In this document: piece by piece, positions 61,140-64,000 of the stretch
Position numbering within the stretch: the stretch's first letter is position 1
How the letters are laid out: each line of letters opens with the position of its first letter
Assembly: GCF_029892425.1 (NCBI RefSeq)
Contig: NZ_JARXWB010000003.1
Coordinates: forward strand, 124,001 to 188,000
Source of the DNA: Bradyrhizobium sp. BR13661
GTDB taxonomy: Bacteria; Pseudomonadota; Alphaproteobacteria; Rhizobiales; Xanthobacteraceae
Reading direction: 5' to 3'
DNA length: 64,000 nt
Notes under the pieces: generated by a model
Told to the model about the DNA's origin: nothing
Databases searched by the model: none
The model's input: only the letters and a program-made list of their open reading frames with translations
Translations under genes and position numbers: made by a program

Positions 61140-62282
61140 CTATTCCGCCGCCAACGGCATCTGATCGATATGCTCATGCAGCACCACGCCCGACAACGGA
61201 TCGAATTCGCCGATCCACGGCGCGCGCGCCAGCACCGACCGTGTATGCGCGTAACCGGCATCCCAACGCTGCTTGATGCCGGACGGGCTGAAGTCGATGT
61301 CCTTGGTATAGGTCTCGCAATCGAGCTGCGGCGCCAGCAGGCGCACCACATGCATGCGCGTCGAGCAGCCATAGCCGATCAGCTCTCTCACCGCGGGATC
61401 ATCGCGCTCGCCCTCGGGCAATCGCGCCGCAAGCTGGTTGATGACGTGACGCAGGCGATGGGCCTGTTGCTGGCGTTCGATCTGGCTCGCGATCCGGCTG
61501 GAATATTGCACGTCCTTGTGCCGGGTCAGGACCTCTCTCATCGTCGCCGGTTCGGCGCCGGCCGGATTCCACAGATGCACGGAGAAGATCAGCGAATCCC
61601 GGCGCGGATTGTCGTCGAACACGGCTTCCGTCGGCGAGTTGGAGAGAATGCCGCCGTCCCAATAGAGCTCGCCGTCGATCCGCACCGCCGGGAAGGCTGG
61701 CGGCAGCGCACCCGAGGCCATGATATGCTTCGCTGTCAGGGCGCAGTCGCGGCTGTCGAAATAGCGCATCTGGCTGCTGCCGACATGCGCCGCACCGACG
61801 GTGAGACGCGGCGTGCCGCAATTGGCAAGGCTGAAATCGACGAGCTCGCGCAGCGTGCTCTCCAGCGGCGCGGTCGAATAATAGCCGGCGCGATCGGCAC
61901 CGAGCGGAAAGGACTCGCCGGCATGCGCCAGCGGATTGGGCTGGAAGAAGCCGGCAATGCCGCCCGTGACGGTCGACCAATAGCCGAGCATGTCGTCGAA
62001 GCCGGGAACGCCTGTCAGCAGTGGCCAGGCCGGCTTCTGCTCCATCCGTCTCCAGAACTCCTTGAGGCGTGAAAGCCTGACCTCCGGCGCATTGCCGGCG
62101 ATCAGGCTGGCGTTGATGGCGCCGATCGAGGTGCCGATCACCCAGTCCGGCTCGATGCCGGCCTCGTGCAGGGCCTGGTAGACGCCGGCCTGATACGCGC
62201 CGAGCGCGCCGCCGCCCTGCAGCACCAGCACGATCTGTCCCGGCAGGTCGCTCGGCCTGCACATTTCGGCACTTCCCTGCAT
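61140..62282 (-). CDS. patatin-like phospholipase
   Basis: About 380 residues. The oxyanion hole is VLQGGGALGAYQAGVYQAL, the nucleophile is in VIGTSIGAINASLI (G-T-S-I-G) and the catalytic Asp in YWDGGILSNSPTEAVF. A Ser/Asp dyad lipid acyl hydrolase is expected. AGGAG lies 11 bp before the ATG at 62282; longer readings overlap fixS. The C-terminal 100 residues (QIERQQQAHRLRHVINQL) form a helical extension seen in proteobacterial patatins with DUF3734. Confidence 0.92.
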   Translation of the reverse strand: MQGSAEMCRPSDLPGQIVLVLQGGGALGAYQAGVYQALHEAGIEPDWVIGTSIGAINASLIAGNAPEVRLSRLKEFWRRMEQKPAWPLLTGVPGFDDMLGYWSTVTGGIAGFFQPNPLAHAGESFPLGADRAGYYSTAPLESTLRELVDFSLANCGTPRLTVGAAHVGSSQMRYFDSRDCALTAKHIMASGALPPAFPAVRIDGELYWDGGILSNSPTEAVFDDNPRRDSLIFSVHLWNPAGAEPATMREVLTRHKDVQYSSRIASQIERQQQAHRLRHVINQLAARLPEGERDDPAVRELIGYGCSTRMHVVRLLAPQLDCETYTKDIDFSPSGIKQRWDAGYAHTRSVLARAPWIGEFDPLSGVVLHEHIDQMPLAAE

Positions 62283-62412
62283 GCCCGTCGCACTCCTGCT
62301 CCGAAAGAGCCTTACGCAAATTCCTCCTTCATTGTTACGCCCGACGACCATCGGCCGTCCAGCAACCATCGTCCAGAAGGGGGTGCAGAGGGCTTGCGGA
62401 ACCAGGGATGCG

Positions 62413-62583
62413 TTAACGCTTTGCTGGCGCTTCCTGCGGCGGCGGGTCGTCGTCGGCAATGGCGCGCCAGGCGGCGCCGTCGAGGTCGTCATACTGGCCG
62501 CTGCGCAGCGACCACAGGAAAGCGGCAAGGCCGGCACCTCCGAGCATCAGCGCCAGCGGCACCAGGATCACCAGGATCTCCAT
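62413..62583 (-). CDS. fixS: cbb3-type cytochrome oxidase assembly protein FixS/CcoS
   Basis: A 56-residue protein with one N-terminal membrane helix (ILVILVPLALMLGGAGLAAF). It is followed by the conserved WSLRSGQYDDLDGAAWRAI, diagnostic for CcoS/FixS. The ATG overlaps the fixI stop (TGATG). It is needed for metal cofactor insertion into cbb3 oxidase. The reading continues in frame far upstream, but only this part is coding. Confidence 0.93.
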   Translation of the reverse strand: MEILVILVPLALMLGGAGLAAFLWSLRSGQYDDLDGAAWRAIADDDPPPQEAPAKR

Positions 62584-64000
62584 CACACGATCTCCCGCGT
62601 GCGGCTGCGGGCCCGCAGCGAGTTCAGCATCACCAGGATCGATGATCCGCTCATGGCCGCCGCCGCAATCAGGGGCGTCACCACCCCGCTGATCGCGACC
62701 GGCACGGCCAGCACATTGTAGCCAATCGCAAGCCAGAGGTTCTGCCGCATCAGATGCAGTGCCTTGCGCGCGGAATCGATGGCTGCGACCACCGGTGCCA
62801 GCGGCCGGCCGAGGAAGACCAGATCCGCGGTGGCCTGGCTGAGATGCGCGGCCGAGATCGGCGACATCGACACGTGAGCTGCCGCCAGTGACGGTGCATC
62901 GTTCATGCCATCGCCGACCATCAGCACCTTGGCGCCCCGCCGCTTCAGCTCCTCGATCCGCGCGATCTTGTCGGCCGGCGTGACGCCGGCACGCCATTCG
63001 GCGACGCCGAGCGCACGGGCCGCCGCGATCACCGCGGGCTCGCGGTCGCCGGAGAGAATCTCGATGCCGATGCTGCGATTCTTCAGCGCGGCGATCACAG
63101 CCTGTGCATCCGGACGCAGGCCCTGACGCACCGAGAGGATGAATTTTTCGCTCCCCTTGCTAAAGGCCACGATCGAGGCTTCAGGGTCAAGATCCGCGCC
63201 GACGATCAAAGCTTCAGCGCCGCAAAAGGACGGACGGCCGAGGCGGATCTCGACGCCATCGACCACGGCACGGACGCCCTGCCCGGCTTCCTCGACCGCG
63301 CCCACGATCGGCGACTTCGCATCCGCAGCCTGCGCGACCGCGGCAGCGACCGGGTGATGGCTCGACAGCGCGAGCCGGCCGGCGAGCTCAAAGATGTCGG
63401 CGGGAATGTCGGCCGCATTGGTCACGTCGAGATCTGGCAGCGTCAACGTGCCGGTCTTGTCGAAGATAATGTGATCCGCCTCGGCAAGACGCTCGATGGC
63501 GTCGCCGGAATTGAGCAGCACGCCGGCCTTGAACATCGCACCCGAGGCCACGGTCTGCACGGTCGGAATCGCAAGCCCGAGCGCACAGGGACAGGTGATG
63601 ATCAGCACCGCAACGCCCGTCACGATCGCATCATGCCAGCTCGCGCCCGCGATGACCCAGCCCAGAACGGTGATCAGCGCCGTCGCATGCACCACCGGCG
63701 CATAGAGGCGCGAGGCACGATCGGCGAGCCGCATGTAGCGCGAGCGCGCGGCAAGCGCGTTGTCGAGCAGACGGGTGATCTCGGCGAGCAGCGTTGCCTC
63801 CGACGCGGCCGAAACCCTCACCCGCAGCGTGCCGGAGATGTTCATGGAACCGGCGTAGACCGGCGTGCCGTGCTCGGCCGTGACATAGAGCGTCTCGCCG
63901 GTGATGAGGCTCTGGTCGATTTCGGAGCGCCCCTCGATCACGGTGCCGTCGACGGCGCAGCGCTCGCCGGGCCGCAGCAGCACGATGTCGCCGGGATGGA
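62583..64000 (-). CDS. fixI: copper-transporting P-type ATPase FixI/CcoI (C-terminal part, cut by window edge)
   Basis: 472 C-terminal residues; the N-terminal metal-binding region and first helices lie beyond the window. Visible are SIPGDIVLLRPGE (A-domain), SLITGE, the copper-site ITCPCALGLAIPTVQ, phosphorylation site FDKTGTLTLPD, SSHHPVAAAV and MVGDGMNDAPSLAAA. The overlap with fixS identifies it as the ATPase that supplies copper to cbb3 oxidase (fixGHIS set). In rhizobia this set is activated by FixK2 at low oxygen; its promoter is outside the window. Confidence 0.95.
   Translation of the reverse strand, partial: HPGDIVLLRPGERCAVDGTVIEGRSEIDQSLITGETLYVTAEHGTPVYAGSMNISGTLRVRVSAASEATLLAEITRLLDNALAARSRYMRLADRASRLYAPVVHATALITVLGWVIAGASWHDAIVTGVAVLIITCPCALGLAIPTVQTVASGAMFKAGVLLNSGDAIERLAEADHIIFDKTGTLTLPDLDVTNAADIPADIFELAGRLALSSHHPVAAAVAQAADAKSPIVGAVEEAGQGVRAVVDGVEIRLGRPSFCGAEALIVGADLDPEASIVAFSKGSEKFILSVRQGLRPDAQAVIAALKNRSIGIEILSGDREPAVIAAARALGVAEWRAGVTPADKIARIEELKRRGAKVLMVGDGMNDAPSLAAAHVSMSPISAAHLSQATADLVFLGRPLAPVVAAIDSARKALHLMRQNLWLAIGYNVLAVPVAISGVVTPLIAAAAMSGSSILVMLNSLRARSRTREIV

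Noticed and set aside
62584..62997. In-frame extension upstream of fixS
   Set aside because: It overlaps the conserved C-terminal half of fixI in a different frame; fixS starts at the TGATG junction.

Overview
This window looks like chromosome from a Bradyrhizobium-type alphaproteobacterium. It is GC-rich with strong third-position GC bias. It carries the gene order narK - single-domain haemoglobin - FAD oxidoreductase - nitrate reductase known from Bradyrhizobium diazoefficiens, fixI/fixS-type cbb3 oxidase assembly genes at the right edge, and palindromic intergenic repeats typical of this genus. No rRNA, tRNA, CRISPR array, insertion sequence or prophage was seen.

Layout. 1-2.04 kb: end of a ferredoxin-reductase-like gene, then a translationally coupled crotonase / histidine phosphatase pair. 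2.03-12.7 kb: sugar-acid catabolism. A GntR regulator is divergent from an operon of IlvD/Edd dehydratase and a three-part TRAP transporter; further on are a uronate-dehydrogenase-like SDR, an SMP-30 lactonase and an aldehyde dehydrogenase. A small secreted protein in this region has a perfect FixK/FNR-type box upstream. 12.9-15.9 kb: an AceE/MdeB-like E1 enzyme divergent from an Lrp regulator. 16.0-23.8 kb: PPK2, a membrane-anchored TAXI receptor, an alcohol dehydrogenase, a DMT exporter, an aldo/keto reductase and a chemoreceptor.

23.9-36.5 kb: a full nitrate assimilation island. It holds nasC, flp, bjgb, narK, nrtC, nrtB and nrtA on the minus strand, then a formate/nitrite channel and a PP2C-kinase fusion on the plus strand. 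Three sigma-54-type promoters (narK, nrtA, channel) each lie exactly 112 bp from the centre of a TGTGC-N3-GCACA palindrome. The nrtA and channel promoters share one palindrome. Each predicted transcript starts with a small hexaloop hairpin of the kind bound by ANTAR antiterminators such as NasT. No nasS, nasT or assimilatory nitrite reductase is present, so these must act from elsewhere.

36.5-49.4 kb: an intradiol dioxygenase, a serine hydrolase, several very small genes, an HWE histidine kinase, a GFA protein, ccdA, an overlapping LysR/XRE regulator pair, an L,D-transpeptidase, a second crotonase, and an EF-G-like protein that has domains III-V but no GTPase domain. 49.4-64 kb: a beta-decarboxylating dehydrogenase and isochorismatase pair, a zinc alcohol dehydrogenase, a five-gene peptide ABC transporter, a family III CoA transferase, glgA, an MpaB-type oxygenase, a patatin, and fixS/fixI truncated by the window edge.

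The most unusual items are the triple-promoter control architecture of the nitrate island, the GTPase-less EF-G paralogue, the FixK box in front of an unknown exported protein, and the nested inverted repeats between the GntR gene and the dehydratase operon.
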